64,000 nt of DNA from the NCBI GenBank assembly GCA_014239435.1, contig JAAZYX010000026.1, positions 95,446 through 159,445 on the forward strand, written 5' to 3'. The position numbers were made by a program, and so were the translations under genes. The DNA comes from Fidelibacterota bacterium. Lineage in GTDB: Bacteria > Fidelibacterota > Marinisomatia > Marinisomatales > TCS55. The notes below the pieces were generated by a model. The model saw nothing but the letters and a program-made list of their open reading frames with translations. It was not told the DNA's origin and did not search any database. Positions 45,788 through 55,554 of the stretch are shown piece by piece (position 1 is the stretch's first letter; each line of letters begins with the position of its first letter).

Positions 45788-46191
45788 AAAAGATTCAGTT
45801 TATCTTTTTCTTTACAGCCTACACATTTCGTCGCGTTTGGCACCTCGAACAGCCGTTCTTCAGGAATCAATCCTTCGCAAATAACGCAAATTCCAAAATC
45901 ACCATTTTCAATCCGATCAAGTGCTATATGTAAATTTTTGTAATAATCGCTCTCACGATTCATGAGGAGATAATTTTTTTCCTTTTCATGAGAATCCGTT
46001 CCTGCATCTGCCATGTGAACACTATAAACAGAATCGGGAGATGCGCCTCGTGTAGCTTCCCCTGTTCCATTTATCCCCCTTTGAATGTCATCCACATCGG
46101 CAACAATATCTTCCATTTTTTCAAGGATTGCCGCCCTGAATTTCTTCAACTGTGTTTTTGTATATTTTTTACTCACTGCTGATCCTTTCAA
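45784..46191 (-). CDS. DksA/TraR-type zinc finger protein
   Basis: DksA/TraR proteins bind RNA polymerase and modulate transcription, often with ppGpp. The 135 residues have a helical N-terminal part (KYTKTQLKKFRAAILEKMED) and a C4 zinc finger made of CVICEGLIPEERL and KCVGCKEK. It lies between ileS and lspA, linked by four-base overlaps to both, a place where many FCB and Gram-positive genomes have such a protein. The acidic tip typical of DksA function is not conserved well enough to call it DksA proper. Confidence 0.88.
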   Translation of the reverse strand: MKGSAVSKKYTKTQLKKFRAAILEKMEDIVADVDDIQRGINGTGEATRGASPDSVYSVHMADAGTDSHEKEKNYLLMNRESDYYKNLHIALDRIENGDFGICVICEGLIPEERLFEVPNATKCVGCKEKDKLNLL

Positions 46192-49100
46192 TTTTGAACT
46201 CGTTCGATTCCAAAAATCATTTCCTGTCCTCTAATGGAAAACGACTCCTCGTATTCTCCCGATTTAAATTCATTTTCAAATTTTTTGGTAAGTGTTTCGC
46301 TTAAAAAATAATTTTTAAACGTTTCGATCGAAGCACCAACCTCACCATCTACCTTTCCGTAAATATTGATGCGGTCTTCGACCTGAAAATTAGCATTTTT
46401 TCGCATGATTTGCACCTGTCTTATTACATCTCTTACAATGCCTTCCTGAATAAGAGATTCGTTCAATTCAGTCGTAAGCCCAACGGTAATTCCTCCGTCG
46501 CTTGCAGATGCATATCCTTCCTCGGATTTGAATTCAGTGAGGATATCTTCCCGCTTTAGAGCGACATTTTCCCCACCCACAATAACTACATATTCGTTTT
46601 TATTTTCTATGGCAGCTAACACTTCAGACGGGTCAGCCGATTCCAATTCCTTACGGACGGCATTCAATTCCTTTCCGAATTTTTGCCCTAACACCGGCAG
46701 ATTAGGTTTGAGATTCCAACTAATCAGGTCCGCAGAATCTGTCGTTTGTTCTACCGATTTTACATTCAGTTCCTCCATGATTACATCGCAATGCGCTTTG
46801 AGAAATTCGGATACATTCTCATCATCCACATGAAAAACGAGCGACTTAAGCGGCTGGCGGATTTTTATGGATGATTGGTTTCTGGCAGACCGTCCCAACT
46901 CCACTGCTTTTTTTAGTGAGCTGACTTCCGTCATTAAAACTTCATCAATATAATCTGAATTACTTTTTGGGAAGTCGCAGAGATGAACACTTTCCGGAAA
47001 CTGCTTCCGACCCGAAATCAGATTGCTATACAGCTCTTCGGACAAAAACGGAATAGCCGGTGCCAGCAGTTTAGATAGTGACAGCAGCACTTCATACAAA
47101 GTATGATAAGCGGCATGCTTATCTGAGTCATCCTCTGTTTTCCAAAATCTGCGCCGATTTCTGCGGATATACCAATTCGATAAATCTTCTACAAATGCAT
47201 CAACGGCTTTGAGATAATTATCATGTTTGAATCCTTCAAGATATGCTTCGGAATCCCGAACAAGGACATTCAGTTTGGATAAAATCCATTTGTCCAAAAG
47301 GGTTAACTCGCACTCATCAAGATTCCCGTTATCAGGATCAAACCCGTCTACATTGGCATACGTGCAGAAAAATGAATAGGAATTCCACAAGGTCAGCAAT
47401 TTTTTCCTGACATCATCTGCGGTGTGATATCCAAATAGCAAATTCTTTTCAACATTCTGGCGGATGTACATCCACCGCATAACATCCACGCCCATTTTTT
47501 CAGCCGCGTCATCAAACCATATTGCATTCCCCGCGCTTTTATGCATTTCTTTTCCATGCTCATCCTTCACCAATGCGTGCCCGAGCAACGTTTTGAATGG
47601 AGGTGATTTTTCCAAAAGCGCTGACATCGCCAGCAAAGAATAGAACCAATTGCGAAATTGTCCCGGAAAGCATTCGGTTACAAAATCACCGGGAAACCAC
47701 TCCTTCCAGTATTCCTTATCCGAAAGGTAATTCAAAGTAGAAAATGGGACGATTCCTGCGTCCAGCCATGGATTGCCTACATCTTTAATTCTCGTACCAA
47801 CCAATCCGGATTCCGGATGTTTGATCTTTACCTTGTCAATCCAGGGTCGGTGCGGACTGTTTCCTTCAAACTCTTCCCATCCTTCCACGGCGAGTTCTTT
47901 CAATTCTTTTTTTGAACCAACTACATAAAATGATTCGTCCTCAAATGTCCAAATCGGAAGCGCCAATCCCCAAAATCGCTTTTTGGAAATCATCCAATCA
48001 CCCATGTTATCGAGCCATTCTTGCTCCCTGTCGCGTCCCCAATCCGGCATCCAATCAATTTGGTCAACCACTTTTTTGATTTCACCGCGCCAGTCCATAT
48101 TGATGTACCATTCTTCAACAAGACGGAAAACAAGCTCATCACCAGAGCGCCAGCAATGTGGGTACACATGCGGATATTCCTCGACATGCATCAGAAAACC
48201 TCGTTCTTTCAAATCCGCAATGATAGCGTCTGTTGTTTCAGGATCGGTAGCAAGTTTTCCTGTGAGCCACCCGAATTTTTCGATGAATTTGGATTCCTCA
48301 TCCAAAGGCGCAAGATTGACAAATCCGAATTTTTTACCGATCTTGTGGTCAATATCACCGCATCCCGGCGCCATGTGAACTAGGCCGGTTCCCTCCCCGG
48401 CAACAACAATATCATTCCCGATATTATCTTTTCCCGGATCGATGACTCGATGTTGGTTGACTGCCACAACATCACCCAAATCGTCATTTACAAAAGGCCA
48501 GCCTCCGGGTTCTGACTGTGCTTCTAAATCATCAAATGGGCCGGAATATTCCATATCCACTAATTCCGATCCTTTAACGGTTTCCAATATTTCGTATCCG
48601 CCTCTTTCTTTAAAAATCTGGGATAATGTTTTTAATTTCGGAACACCCTCTACCCACTGTTTTTTATCCTTAAACTGCTTGTCAAGCCGTTGGAATTCCA
48701 GATTTTCATCCGCCAAAAAATAGATAGAACCATCCGATGCTTTCACTTTAGCGTATTCAAGAGAACTATTGATTCCGACAGCAACATTTGACGTAAGTGT
48801 CCAGGGCGTTGTGGTCCAGACCAAAAGATATTCATTTTCGCGATTCTTAATAGGGAATTGTACAAATACAGCTTTATGGGCAACGAGCTTCCGCCCTTCG
48901 ATAATTTCCATTTGTGAATACGATGTTCCCGATCTTCCGGACCACGGTACAGAATCGTTTCCGCGGTAAATTTTCCCATCCTCAAATAACTTTTTTAAAA
49001 ATGTCCAAATTGTATAATTATTTTCATCAGACATGGTATAATAGGAATTGTCCCAATCCATCCAGTACCCCAGCCGAATGGATTGTTCTGTTTGAACCTT

Positions 49101-49484
49101 CGAATATTTTTCAACTCTCTCTTTACATAAGTTTACAAATTTTTCGATTCCGAATTCTTCAATATCCTTTTTGGTTTTAAAGCCCAGTTCTTTTTCTACC
49201 TCTACCTCCACCCAAAGCCCTTGACAATCAAATCCGTTTTGATACCGAAGTTCGTGCCCCTGCATTCCCTTAAACCGATTATACACATCCTTTAAAGTGC
49301 GTCCCCACGCGTGATGAACACCCATCGGATTGTTGGCAGTAATAGGGCCGTCAATAAATGACCACTTGGGTTTTCCTTTGTTTGCCTTTACACGTTTTTC
49401 GAAGATGTCGTTCTTTTCCCAGAAGTCAAGAATTCGGTGTTCGAGTTTGACAAAATCTATCTTTGGTTTTACTTTTTTTATCAT
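46188..49484 (-). CDS. ileS: Isoleucyl-tRNA synthetase (type 2-like) with GXHH signature
   Basis: IleRS charges tRNA-Ile and edits valine. The 1098 residues follow the type 2 (eukaryote-like) layout. The N-terminal catalytic signature is at residues 55-58: where HXGH is expected (PITANNPMGVHHAWGR) the motif reads Gly-Val-His-His, a swap of positions one and three. The editing domain lies at about 190-400, including TTTPWTLTSNVAVG. WFYSLLAMSALL precedes the KMSKS loop, which is diverged (GKEMHKSAGN) near residue 646. The anticodon-binding domain follows (YIRRNRRRFWK). The GXHH form has been described in some type 2 enzymes and tied to mupirocin resistance. The stop overlaps the DksA-like gene by four bases. 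Confidence 0.95.
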   Translation of the reverse strand: MIKKVKPKIDFVKLEHRILDFWEKNDIFEKRVKANKGKPKWSFIDGPITANNPMGVHHAWGRTLKDVYNRFKGMQGHELRYQNGFDCQGLWVEVEVEKELGFKTKKDIEEFGIEKFVNLCKERVEKYSKVQTEQSIRLGYWMDWDNSYYTMSDENNYTIWTFLKKLFEDGKIYRGNDSVPWSGRSGTSYSQMEIIEGRKLVAHKAVFVQFPIKNRENEYLLVWTTTPWTLTSNVAVGINSSLEYAKVKASDGSIYFLADENLEFQRLDKQFKDKKQWVEGVPKLKTLSQIFKERGGYEILETVKGSELVDMEYSGPFDDLEAQSEPGGWPFVNDDLGDVVAVNQHRVIDPGKDNIGNDIVVAGEGTGLVHMAPGCGDIDHKIGKKFGFVNLAPLDEESKFIEKFGWLTGKLATDPETTDAIIADLKERGFLMHVEEYPHVYPHCWRSGDELVFRLVEEWYINMDWRGEIKKVVDQIDWMPDWGRDREQEWLDNMGDWMISKKRFWGLALPIWTFEDESFYVVGSKKELKELAVEGWEEFEGNSPHRPWIDKVKIKHPESGLVGTRIKDVGNPWLDAGIVPFSTLNYLSDKEYWKEWFPGDFVTECFPGQFRNWFYSLLAMSALLEKSPPFKTLLGHALVKDEHGKEMHKSAGNAIWFDDAAEKMGVDVMRWMYIRQNVEKNLLFGYHTADDVRKKLLTLWNSYSFFCTYANVDGFDPDNGNLDECELTLLDKWILSKLNVLVRDSEAYLEGFKHDNYLKAVDAFVEDLSNWYIRRNRRRFWKTEDDSDKHAAYHTLYEVLLSLSKLLAPAIPFLSEELYSNLISGRKQFPESVHLCDFPKSNSDYIDEVLMTEVSSLKKAVELGRSARNQSSIKIRQPLKSLVFHVDDENVSEFLKAHCDVIMEELNVKSVEQTTDSADLISWNLKPNLPVLGQKFGKELNAVRKELESADPSEVLAAIENKNEYVVIVGGENVALKREDILTEFKSEEGYASASDGGITVGLTTELNESLIQEGIVRDVIRQVQIMRKNANFQVEDRINIYGKVDGEVGASIETFKNYFLSETLTKKFENEFKSGEYEESFSIRGQEMIFGIERVQN

Positions 49485-49506
49485 GTTTGCTTAAAAATGA
49501 AGTACG

Positions 49507-49538
49507 GAATTTAGGGATTTCCGTCGGTTCACAACAAA
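49507..49538 (-). promoter_or_regulatory. Promoter of the ileS unit (TTTG-N21-TAAATTC)
   Basis: On the - strand TTTG (49538-49535) is followed after 21 bases by TAAATTC (49513-49507) and CG. It is one of the clearest copies of the shared motif. The ileS start codon is 22 bases downstream. Confidence 0.65.
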
Positions 49539-49550
49539 CATTCTACATAT

Positions 49551-49586
49551 AAAAAAAGGGTGACAGAAATCTGTCACCCTTTAAAA
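49551..49586 (-). terminator. Intrinsic terminator after htrA
   Basis: A perfect 12-pair stem (AAAGGGTGACAG, loop of four, CTGTCACCCTTT at 49555-49582) is followed by a run of T on the - strand. It lies 22 bases after the htrA stop and just upstream of the ileS promoter. Confidence 0.93.
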
Positions 49587-49603
49587 AATAGAAATATTTT
49601 AAT

Positions 49604-51010
49604 TCATTTATCGAGTTGAAGCGTTAGAAACCTCGCAACATCACCCGATCTCAAATGCAACAGAACCATATCATTTTTTTCAGCTTTATTAACAAGAGAA
49701 TCAAAATCCTTAGCATTCGAAATTTTACGAGTCCCAACTCGTGTAATGACGTCTCCTGCTCGAATTCCGGCACGGCCTCCGGCGCTATTTTGTAGAACAC
49801 TCGTTACAACAACACCTTTAATACCGCGTTTAATACCGTAGCGATCTCTGAGAGAGGCATTCAAATTCTGGACTCTGAGGCCCAATCCCGACTCGTCCGT
49901 TTTTGCCGTTGGAACCGATGCCATATTATTTTGTTCGGGCAGTTCTTCCAGATTGACTAAAACTGATTTATTGCGGCCATTCCTAAGGATATCAACATTA
50001 ACTTTTTCCGCAGGATTGCTGGAAGAAACTACATTTTTTAAATGAGAAGGGTCTCGTATATCCATGTGATTAAACCGTATAATTACATCGCCTGTTTCTA
50101 TCCCTGCTTTTTCGGCGGGACTTCCGTCTACAACATCGCCAACCAATGCACCGTTCCGAGTATCAATTTCAAGCGCCCGTGCGGTAGCATCATCTAAATC
50201 TTGAATATACACACCAAGCCATGCACGCTGGACGTACCCTTTTTGAATGAGATCATCCATGACATTTTTTACCATATTGGATGGGATAGCAAATCCTACT
50301 CCGCGGTTCGCCCTCTCAAATCCACCGGTAGCGATCGCTGTATTAATTCCCACCAGTTCTCCATCGAGATTTAACAGCGCACCGCCGGAATTTCCAGGAT
50401 TGATGGCAGCATCCGTTTGAATAAAATCTTCATATTTATTGTTTCCGATGATATTGCTTCTGCCCAGTGCGCTTATTATGCCTACCGTAACAGTGTGAGA
50501 TAGATTAGGAGAAAACGGACTGCCAACAGCGATTACCCATTCTCCGACGCGGATTTGATCTGAATTTCCTAAGGGAATTGAGGAAATATTTTCAGCATTA
50601 ATTTGAAGCACTGCCAAGTCAGAAGCCGGATCTGTGCCAATGACCTGCGCCTGAAATTCTCTTTTATCGAGCAGGCGAATCGTTATTTCATCCGTGTCTT
50701 CCACAACATGATTGTTGGTAAGGACGTATCCCTTTTCTGAATCCACTATAACGCCGGAACCGAGTGCATTGGTTCTCCGCTCTCCATTGTTCGTCCCGGG
50801 CGGCATAAAATTCCATCCAAAGTATTCCTCAAATTCTTTATGAAATTCGTCCATTTTAATGACTTTGTCGGTCACAATGGTTACAACGGCAGGATTGGCT
50901 TTTTCGGCGACATCAGCAAAGACCTGCTGAAACTGATGCTGTGCGGCTGAACCAATTGTTCCATTACATGCCAGTATAGTCCAAAAAAATAATACAGTTT
51001 TTTTCATCAA
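49604..51010 (-). CDS. htrA: Periplasmic serine protease HtrA/DegP (Do family)
   Basis: HtrA/DegP proteins are trypsin-like proteases and chaperones that degrade misfolded periplasmic proteins. The 468 residues begin with a signal peptide (MMKKTVLFFWTILACNGTIG). The catalytic triad is complete: His in VLTNNHVVED near 100, Asp in DPASDLAVLQ near 130, Ser in NPGNSGGALLN near 206. Two PDZ domains follow (about 265-350, with AWLGVYIQDL, and 375-465, with GGRAGIRAGDVITRVG). It is encoded between the large sorting-domain protein and a strong terminator, and may guard against secretion stress. Confidence 0.96.
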   Translation of the reverse strand: MMKKTVLFFWTILACNGTIGSAAQHQFQQVFADVAEKANPAVVTIVTDKVIKMDEFHKEFEEYFGWNFMPPGTNNGERRTNALGSGVIVDSEKGYVLTNNHVVEDTDEITIRLLDKREFQAQVIGTDPASDLAVLQINAENISSIPLGNSDQIRVGEWVIAVGSPFSPNLSHTVTVGIISALGRSNIIGNNKYEDFIQTDAAINPGNSGGALLNLDGELVGINTAIATGGFERANRGVGFAIPSNMVKNVMDDLIQKGYVQRAWLGVYIQDLDDATARALEIDTRNGALVGDVVDGSPAEKAGIETGDVIIRFNHMDIRDPSHLKNVVSSSNPAEKVNVDILRNGRNKSVLVNLEELPEQNNMASVPTAKTDESGLGLRVQNLNASLRDRYGIKRGIKGVVVTSVLQNSAGGRAGIRAGDVITRVGTRKISNAKDFDSLVNKAEKNDMVLLHLRSGDVARFLTLQLDK

Positions 51011-51064
51011 TAATTTCCTTTGTATAGTTCGCTCATTTTTATGCGAAAAACCTCAAATGGTTCC

Positions 51065-51100
51065 AAAACAAAAGCGGCCTCAAAAGAGGCCGCTTTACAC
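51065..51100 (-). terminator. Intrinsic terminator after the sorting-domain protein gene
   Basis: A perfect 11-pair stem (AAAGCGGCCTC, loop AAAA, GAGGCCGCTTT at 51071-51096) is followed on the - strand by a T-rich tract. It begins 22 bases after the stop of the 1419-residue gene, in the gap before htrA. Confidence 0.9.
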
Positions 51101-51118
51101 TTATGATTTATATGCAAA

Positions 51119-54100
51119 TTATTTGAGTAATACCATCTTCTTTGTGGAATGGTATGTGCCGGCAGAAATGGTATAAAAATACATTCCCGTTGATACCGGC
51201 GAACCCGAATCGGTCAGGCCGTTCCATGATACGCTGTGGAAACCTGCTTTCAAGTCTTCCGTTACCAGCGTTCGCACTTCTTGACCCATTATGTTGAACA
51301 CCGTAAGGGTTACTGGTGCCGTCTCAGGAAGATCAAACCGAATTTCCGTAACAGGATTGAAGGGATTCGGATAATTTTGGTGTAATGCATAGACCATCGG
51401 AAGCACCTCAATCTTGAGGGTAGTTCCTTCATCTCTTACCGGAATTGAAATTCCACCCGGACCAGAGATCATTACTTTGGTCAAAGCGACATCCGCACCC
51501 GTGGATGCTTCTGCTGTCATGGAAATCGGAAGCGACACGAATGCGCCGTTCTTCATATCCAATCCATTACCATTAAGGTCAACTGCCACAACCATATAAT
51601 TCCCGGCTCCGTCATCAAAATGCTGGAGCAGCATACCTTCTGAAAATGATTTCAGGATGGGTCCGCCAAACGTCAGTTGATTCGGATCATAGGAAATTGT
51701 GAACTGAAACCCTCTGGATGGACCGTCGTAGGAAACATTCACGTCTAAGCTATTATCATTATGGGCAAGACCCACACCGGCAATCGCTGATGGATCAAAC
51801 GCAACCATCCGGGTTGATGTGGTACCAAAGATAATATCAACCGTCATTACAATATCCTGGATATTAATCGAGCGATCATCATTTACATCGGCTGCCCGGA
51901 ATTGATCATCCGTTGGGGAGGAAGTTCCGAGAGCAAAATCAACAATAGTTGGAATATCTGAGACATCTACATCATTATCAAAATCCACATCGCCAAGTTT
52001 GTATGGCTTTTCGCAAACTTCTGCTGAATACTTTGATTCGAGCGTATCAAAATCATCCGTATCCCAAATAGCCTTTACCGCATAACAGTATTCGGTATAA
52101 TTCGTAAGGCCGGAGACTGTAAATGTTGTATCGCCGGGACCATTGTTTCCAATGAGTGTATCGCCTGAAGAGCGAACCTCATAAATGTTGTACCCAACCA
52201 AGCTGTCTTCCCGGGTTGTTCTGTAATTGGCAGAATTTGACGGATGCGTATTTAATACTGCTTCTGTATTCTGATCGCCATTTGGACCTAAGAAGAATTC
52301 TTTTATCTCATGATTGGAAGGATGAGTGGCCATGGCAAATTCTCTGCCAACGCTGCCGTTACGGTTCGCTTGCGGACGCTCAATTATTGATATTCCGCCG
52401 GTGACTGTCAGGCTGCTTCCGGAAGAAACCAGTGCTTCATGGCTTCCGGTTGCTTGAATCGAATATTCACCCAATTCTGTCCATCCCCCGGCTGCGCTGC
52501 CAAAATATAGTGATCCGTTGTAAGTATCTTCATCAACACTAATATAAGGACCTGCAGTTCCAATATTGTAAGTCGCAACCATAAATCCACCGGACTCAAT
52601 TGTGAAATCATCAATATCAACCTCTATAAAATCATCACTTACACCCGGCAGTGTGTAGGGACCGGCGAGAACAGTTGTGCCATCATCGGCGTACACATTC
52701 ACTTCAATATCATCAGTCGGTGTTCCAAAACTCGCAACATGAAAACGTACTGCAGTTACGGTTGTAGGATATCCCGTGGGAGTAAATAAGGTTCCGAGAC
52801 CTGCACCTCCAGCTGTAGATCCATATCCATTTTCAAATGTGCCGTCATGGTAATATAGCCATTCGCCGGGTAATTGCGCGCCAGGTGTCATCCAAGCAAG
52901 ATCGATTTGTCCATCGCCGGCTTCGGCGGAAAGGTTGGATGGTTTACCAAGCACAGGAATAATGGTAAAATCCTGAACAGTTGCAGATTCTTGCGCTACT
53001 ACCGTTACATCTTCTTCTGCGCTGTCAAATCCGGATCGGGATACTTTTACAGTATATGTTCCGGGAGTAAGTCCCACAAACGAATACGCGCCGTCTGTTC
53101 CCGTTGTATCTCGAAGGGTCCCTACAGCAACAACAGCGCTGTCCATCGCGCTTGATCCATCTGGTCCATAAACTGTTCCCTCAATATCACCATATATCCA
53201 CGTTGGCGTTAAAGTTGTTTCAATGGTATCACTATTATAATCAGGATAATACAGGGCAGTTACTCCTAGGGTATATGCAACACCATTCGTCAAACCTGTA
53301 ACTGTTGTACTGGTGCCCGAAATGGAGTCTGCAATGACTGAGTCACCGGAAACGACCTGATAGTGTAGGAAATCTCCATCAGTAACGCGGGGAGCATTCA
53401 GGCTATCGCCTGCCGGGTTGGAATCATAAATAATAATATCATCAATCGCCCAGAACCACGCCCAGGTGTTGTTGTCGTTGTAATGAAACCGAAGTTTTAC
53501 ATCACTGGAATCGCCGGCTTCAGCAGTCAAATCTACAACTTCAATGCTGGGAGCGGTCGCAGAACCTACATCCGAGTCCCAGGTGAACATGTTGGTCCAG
53601 GTTGTTCCACCGTCTGTGGATACATCGAGAGCAGCAAAATCCGTTCCATCTCCGGCTGTTAAATCATTGTAATAGGTGAGGAAGGAAAGGTACGGTGTGG
53701 ATACACTTGAAAAGTCAAGAGATGCAGTAATGAGTTCCTCATCCATTGCTACCGAATTTGGTGCGTTATCTGAATCACAAATCGCATAAAGAGCATCACC
53801 AAAGCCAGCAATTACTGCATTCGAATTGTCATGCGGAGATGACCATGTATATTCATCATCATTCAGGTTTACAACCGTCCAGTCTGCAGGAAGTCCGCCA
53901 TCAAAGCTTTCATAATAAACATAGGTCGGGGTTCCCGGTGCGGTCCATGCTAAGAAAGCTTCTTCGTCAAGAGCTGTACCGCGGAGATTTGTGGGCGGAT
54001 TCGCTACAAAGGCTTCAGGTGTTGCGCAAAGCGTATCCGTCGGATCCGAATTGCCGCCGGAATAATTCGCTACAACATAATAGCAGTATTCCATTCCGTT

Positions 54101-55378
54101 GGTCAGATTTGAATGGATATATTCCAGCGTGTCAGCGACGGTATCTACAACAGTTCCGTCTCCGGCATAAATTGTATATCCTTCCAGATCTCCGCAGCCC
54201 TCAATGTCGTATCTGCTATTGAGAGTGAGATTCGGTGTGGATTCCGTTTCATATTCACGAATACCCATTAAATGGTCTGAAAGCGTCATACCCTGAGACA
54301 CTGCATTTTTGTATGTCGCTATTTCAGTATTGGAATACGGGATGTCATTTGCGATTGCAGGCGCTGTATATACGCCACGTGACTCTCCGACACTCCAGTG
54401 AATTTCGAGGCTAGGCGGATTGGCTTCATTCCATCCGTCAAGTTTTAAGAAATAAGTTGTAGACCCGTCACGGTCTACAATTCCCATTGTAAAATAACCA
54501 CTCGAGATCGAGGCAGCTAAATCAGCGTTTGCCCCATTAATCAAAGTATGGGTAAAAGAACCAGGCGCAAACGCACTGGGTTCGGATCTGTATAGATACG
54601 CTTCAGTTCCACTTGTTCCCGAAACGAGATCGGCATGGAGTGTTGCAGCGTCAGCCGTCAATGGATCTACAGATACAGGTGTCGCACTCCAATAAGGCCA
54701 GTTTGTTTCATTAACGTAAAAAGTGAAATTTATTGTGTCAACCGTGACCAATGGATTCATGCCGGCAATATTAAATCGAATCCATCCAGATTCTTTTTCT
54801 GTTGCGGTACCACCCATTCCATTGATGGCACTTGTTTCGGTAAATGCGGCATTTGTAGCAGAACCGGTATGATAATCTGCTGCCAAAGGAGAAGAACCAA
54901 AGGGGTTTGCGGAAGAGGCATTAATCGGTTCTGTCCAAGAAACAAAATTCCTTGCATCGCCGCCGCCGACTGTAAGCATTCCCGGTGCACAAAGATTATC
55001 AATTGATGGAAGATCAACTCCGAAACTGACAGTGTCCATCACTACAGGATCAAAACTGTTCCCCGAAGGATCAACCGCTTCCAGTTTGAGAGAATACGAA
55101 CCATCAATGAGACCCGTTATAGTGAATGATTCATAAGCATTAACATCGCTAACAAAATAATTATTCAAGTATGCTTTAATATATCCATCGCTGGATGCGT
55201 CTCCGGAATCTCCAACCGCGAAGAAAGATGCCACAGTAAAGGAAACATCAAGAGAATCTTCATCGGAAATTGTGGAAGCTGTCGGATAGGTAATCTGGAT
55301 AACCTCATCCCGCGCATTCTGGCCTACGACGATCGCCAAAAGTGAAATAAAAAGTGTGAATCGTAGCATATTTCTCAT
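51119..55378 (-). CDS. Multidomain secreted protein with C-terminal type IX-style sorting domain
   Basis: This 1419-residue protein has a signal peptide (MLRFTLFISLLAIVVGQ) and many extracellular modules. In approximate order these are: an Ig-like domain (28-125); a fibronectin-like region interrupted by a beta-sandwich of about 180 residues (133-480); a MAM/cleaved-adhesin-like domain (488-651, ending FWAIDDIIIYDS); a fibronectin domain; a carboxypeptidase-regulatory-like domain (726-801, DIEGTVYGPDGS, SFVGLTPGTYTVKV); further beta modules; a dockerin-like pair of calcium loops (1128-1186, DVDFDNDVDVSD and DVNDDRSINIQD); a cohesin-like domain (1193-1324, GFQFTISYDPNQLTF); and the sorting domain (1328-1419, LHQNYPNPFNPVTEIRF to MVLLK). 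It is probably surface-attached or released. No enzymatic motif is seen; adhesion or glycan binding is possible. Confidence 0.85.
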   Translation of the reverse strand: MRNMLRFTLFISLLAIVVGQNARDEVIQITYPTASTISDEDSLDVSFTVASFFAVGDSGDASSDGYIKAYLNNYFVSDVNAYESFTITGLIDGSYSLKLEAVDPSGNSFDPVVMDTVSFGVDLPSIDNLCAPGMLTVGGGDARNFVSWTEPINASSANPFGSSPLAADYHTGSATNAAFTETSAINGMGGTATEKESGWIRFNIAGMNPLVTVDTINFTFYVNETNWPYWSATPVSVDPLTADAATLHADLVSGTSGTEAYLYRSEPSAFAPGSFTHTLINGANADLAASISSGYFTMGIVDRDGSTTYFLKLDGWNEANPPSLEIHWSVGESRGVYTAPAIANDIPYSNTEIATYKNAVSQGMTLSDHLMGIREYETESTPNLTLNSRYDIEGCGDLEGYTIYAGDGTVVDTVADTLEYIHSNLTNGMEYCYYVVANYSGGNSDPTDTLCATPEAFVANPPTNLRGTALDEEAFLAWTAPGTPTYVYYESFDGGLPADWTVVNLNDDEYTWSSPHDNSNAVIAGFGDALYAICDSDNAPNSVAMDEELITASLDFSSVSTPYLSFLTYYNDLTAGDGTDFAALDVSTDGGTTWTNMFTWDSDVGSATAPSIEVVDLTAEAGDSSDVKLRFHYNDNNTWAWFWAIDDIIIYDSNPAGDSLNAPRVTDGDFLHYQVVSGDSVIADSISGTSTTVTGLTNGVAYTLGVTALYYPDYNSDTIETTLTPTWIYGDIEGTVYGPDGSSAMDSAVVAVGTLRDTTGTDGAYSFVGLTPGTYTVKVSRSGFDSAEEDVTVVAQESATVQDFTIIPVLGKPSNLSAEAGDGQIDLAWMTPGAQLPGEWLYYHDGTFENGYGSTAGGAGLGTLFTPTGYPTTVTAVRFHVASFGTPTDDIEVNVYADDGTTVLAGPYTLPGVSDDFIEVDIDDFTIESGGFMVATYNIGTAGPYISVDEDTYNGSLYFGSAAGGWTELGEYSIQATGSHEALVSSGSSLTVTGGISIIERPQANRNGSVGREFAMATHPSNHEIKEFFLGPNGDQNTEAVLNTHPSNSANYRTTREDSLVGYNIYEVRSSGDTLIGNNGPGDTTFTVSGLTNYTEYCYAVKAIWDTDDFDTLESKYSAEVCEKPYKLGDVDFDNDVDVSDIPTIVDFALGTSSPTDDQFRAADVNDDRSINIQDIVMTVDIIFGTTSTRMVAFDPSAIAGVGLAHNDNSLDVNVSYDGPSRGFQFTISYDPNQLTFGGPILKSFSEGMLLQHFDDGAGNYMVVAVDLNGNGLDMKNGAFVSLPISMTAEASTGADVALTKVMISGPGGISIPVRDEGTTLKIEVLPMVYALHQNYPNPFNPVTEIRFDLPETAPVTLTVFNIMGQEVRTLVTEDLKAGFHSVSWNGLTDSGSPVSTGMYFYTISAGTYHSTKKMVLLK

Positions 55379-55446
55379 TGTACCATTTCCTCTTTGGTGA
55401 ATTTTCGGTATCTCATTCCCTCTCTCCCTAGAAGAATCGAGCGGCG

Positions 55447-55476
55447 GAATTTAATTTACGCCACCACTTATCCAAA
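55447..55476 (-). promoter_or_regulatory. Promoter of the sorting-domain protein gene (TTTG-N19-TAAATTC)
   Basis: On the - strand TTTG (55476-55473) is followed after 19 bases by TAAATTC (55453-55447) and CGCCGC, matching the shared pattern. It leaves a leader of about 60 bases before the ATG at 55378. A short hairpin (55474-55491) overlaps the -33 element. Confidence 0.6.
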
Positions 55477-55554
55477 GGCTTTTAAACCTTTCGAAATCCT
55501 CGTGAAACCAAGGGATAATGTGGCAAGAAAATAATGTCCGCTTAACTAGTATGG

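Noticed and set aside
49485..49603. Possible T-box leader before ileS
   Set aside because: The promoter motif leaves only about 20 bases of leader, and no T-box sequence or specifier hairpin is present.
51011..51062. Copy of the shared promoter motif before htrA (TTTG, 22 bases, TAAAAAT)
   Set aside because: The spacing is one base too long and the -7 element differs at two positions, so I did not list it as a supported promoter.
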